Position numbers and translations under genes: made by a program. From Lutimaribacter pacificus (GTDB lineage Bacteria > Pseudomonadota > Alphaproteobacteria > Rhodobacterales > Rhodobacteraceae), in assembly GCF_900142185.1 (NCBI RefSeq), contig NZ_FQZZ01000001.1, positions 1 through 64,000 of the forward strand: DNA of 64,000 nucleotides, written 5' to 3'. Shown one piece after another: positions 62,918-64,000 of this stretch (its first letter is position 1; the number at the start of each line of letters is the position of its first letter). The notes beneath the pieces are model-generated. The model had not been told where the DNA came from, did no database searches, and worked only from the letters and a program-made list of their open reading frames with translations.

Positions 62918-63058
62918 GCACCCTGCTGTTTCTGTGCATGGTCTTTTCGGCCGGACGGGTGCGACCGCCAAAGCCGCCGGGTGCAAAGTGCTGTTTCCCG
63001 CGCATCGCCGCGGTTGTGCTTGCCAATGACCCGCGGACCTGTCATTGAGCGCGTGCTT

Positions 63059-63171
63059 AGACCTTCTCTTCGACTTCTGTTTTCCTTCACCGGCGCGCAG
63101 TCTTTCGATCCAGACGCCTCTACGCCGGGCCGCTGCATGTTGCGAGCGGTAATCAGACAAGGAAAATACAG
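63059..63171 (+). promoter_or_regulatory. Conserved cold-shock leader, copy 2
   Basis: The counterpart of the leader ahead of the first csp gene, with the same AGACC start, TTTCGATCCAGACG block and CCGCT-loop-AGCGG hairpin about 30 bases before the ATG. Length to the ATG is 113 bases against 115. Confidence 0.55.
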
Positions 63172-63378
63172 ATGGCCAATGGCACTGTGAAATGGTTCAA
63201 CGCCACCAAAGGCTTCGGCTTCATTCAGCCTGAATCGGGCGGCAAAGACGTGTTCGTTCACATCTCGGCTGTCGAGCGTTCGGGCCTGACCGGCCTGGCG
63301 GACGACCAGAAAGTGACGTTCGACGTGGAATCCGGCCGTGACGGCCGCGAAAGCGCGACGAACCTTCAGCTGGCGTAA
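63172..63378 (+). CDS. CspA-family cold-shock protein, copy 2
   Basis: A 68-residue cold-shock domain with RNP1 KGFGFIQPE and RNP2 VFVHISA. Phe and Gln at 15 and 19 are the more usual residues, so this copy may be closer to the ancestor than copy 1. The unit shares leader, coding region and terminator with copy 1, 2 kb apart in the same orientation. Confidence 0.94.
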   Translation: MANGTVKWFNATKGFGFIQPESGGKDVFVHISAVERSGLTGLADDQKVTFDVESGRDGRESATNLQLA

Positions 63379-63401
63379 ACCGCCCGCGATACGGAATTTG
63401 G

Positions 63402-63430
63402 CGCGGCCTCTGGAAGGGGGCCGCGTTTTT
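63402..63430 (+). terminator. Terminator after second csp
   Basis: A nine-base stem with one G-U pair, six-base loop TGGAAG and five T residues, in the same setting as the terminator of the first csp. It lies just before the convergent uvrB stop. Confidence 0.87.
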
Positions 63431-63463
63431 CATTTCGGGGCGAAAAATACCTGAACGACAGGC

Positions 63464-64000
63464 TTACCGCCCCCGCCGCCGCTTGTTCCCGCCGCGCTGC
63501 CCGGCGCGGCCTGCGGTTGAGCGGCCGCTTGATTTCACCGCCTCTTCGCTGGCGCGTTCGACTGCCTGCTGGCGGGCCAGCGGGTCGTCGTGGATGGCAA
63601 GGTCGACTGCTTCCAGCCGTTTGATCTCGTCGCGCAGGCGGGCGGCCTCTTCGAATTCCAGGTTCTCGGCGGCCTTGCGCATGTCGTCGCGCAGCCCGTC
63701 CAGCACCGCCTGCATGTTCGAGCCCTGCAGCTTGTCGTCGATCCTTGCGGTGACGCGGTTCATGTCCACATCGCCCTTGTAGAGCCCGGCAAGGATGTCA
63801 TCGACATTCTTCCTGACGGTTTCCGGGGTGATCCCGTGTTCCTCGTTATAAGCGATCTGCTTGGCGCGGCGGCGGTCGGTTTCGGCAATCGCGCGTTCCA
63901 TCGAGCCGGTGATGCGATCGGCATACATGATGACACGGCCATCGGCGTTGCGCGCGGCCCGCCCGATCGTCTGGATCAGCGAGGTTTCCGAGCGCAGGAA
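63464..64000 (-). CDS. uvrB: Excinuclease ABC subunit B, C-terminal part
   Basis: The last 178 residues of UvrB, open to the window edge. It includes the helicase motif VI region SLIQTIGRAARNADG, VIMYADRITGSM and the C-terminal UVR domain (LRDDMRKAAENLEFEEAARLRDEIKRLE, cut here to its core ENLEFEEAARLRDEI), which contacts UvrC. A basic tail, ending KRRRGR, follows and is of variable length in alphaproteobacteria. The gene continues beyond the window. Confidence 0.95.
   Translation of the reverse strand, partial: FLRSETSLIQTIGRAARNADGRVIMYADRITGSMERAIAETDRRRAKQIAYNEEHGITPETVRKNVDDILAGLYKGDVDMNRVTARIDDKLQGSNMQAVLDGLRDDMRKAAENLEFEEAARLRDEIKRLEAVDLAIHDDPLARQQAVERASEEAVKSSGRSTAGRAGQRGGNKRRRGR

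Noticed and set aside
1-64000. Search for mobile elements, CRISPR arrays, tRNA and rRNA genes
   Set aside because: No transposase or integrase, no regularly spaced repeats, and no cloverleaf or rRNA-like stretch was recognised by eye. A tRNA could still be missed without tRNAscan-SE.

Overview
The window is a GC-rich, gene-dense chromosomal stretch from a marine or halotolerant alphaproteobacterium, most likely a Rhodobacterales (Roseobacter-group) member. The evidence is the gene content: a cysteate sulfo-lyase locus close to that of Ruegeria/Silicibacter, two TAXI-type TRAP transporters, an ectoine cluster with its own aspartokinase, many LysR-controlled uptake operons, and paired cold-shock genes. 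I saw no insertion sequence, integrase, phage gene, CRISPR array, rRNA or tRNA.

Layout. 0.1-5.3 kb: an HPP-CBS membrane protein, then a divergent LysR regulator and a three-gene set (CuyA-like sulfo-lyase, Asp/Glu-racemase-like protein, YeiH-type exporter) that fits desulfonation of cysteate. 5.3-12.3 kb: a six-gene minus-strand operon with an M81 (MlrC-like) peptidase and a complete Dpp/Opp-type ABC importer. 12.6-15.6 kb: a HIT protein and a Na+/H+ antiporter fused to a cyclic-nucleotide-binding-like domain. 15.8-24.5 kb: a self-contained iron-chelate uptake island with a TonB-dependent receptor, DUF2218 protein, FatB-FatD-FatC-FatE-type ABC importer, and TonB-ExbD-ExbD-ExbB plus a small secreted protein. 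One ExbD lacks the essential membrane aspartate.

24.7-31.9 kb: a TAXI TRAP importer with a class III CoA-transferase and an AidB-like acyl-CoA dehydrogenase, controlled by a divergent LysR. 31.9-40.9 kb: a Liv-type ABC importer interleaved with two CoA-ligase genes, again with a divergent LysR. Both loci look like coupled import and CoA activation of a carboxylic acid. 40.9-46.4 kb: an orphan cytochrome oxidase subunit I gene with a striking operator array, a tandem-DUF1428 protein with a divergent HxlR regulator, and an MsbA-like exporter. 46.5-50.9 kb: ectR, ectA, ectB, ectC and ask for ectoine synthesis, closed by a strong terminator.

51.0-53.9 kb: a second TAXI TRAP importer with a stem-loop between its two genes. 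53.9-58.7 kb: an RND efflux pump and adaptor divergent from a periplasmic DsrE-like protein. The shared intergenic region carries an ATTC-N8-GAAT site of the kind associated with sulfide-sensing SqrR/BigR repressors, which makes this the best candidate for an undescribed system. 58.9-64.0 kb: ettA, a small zinc-ribbon protein, two near-identical cold-shock units duplicated with leaders and terminators, a periplasmic rhodanese, a TIM-barrel sugar isomerase-like protein, and the 3' end of uvrB running off the window.
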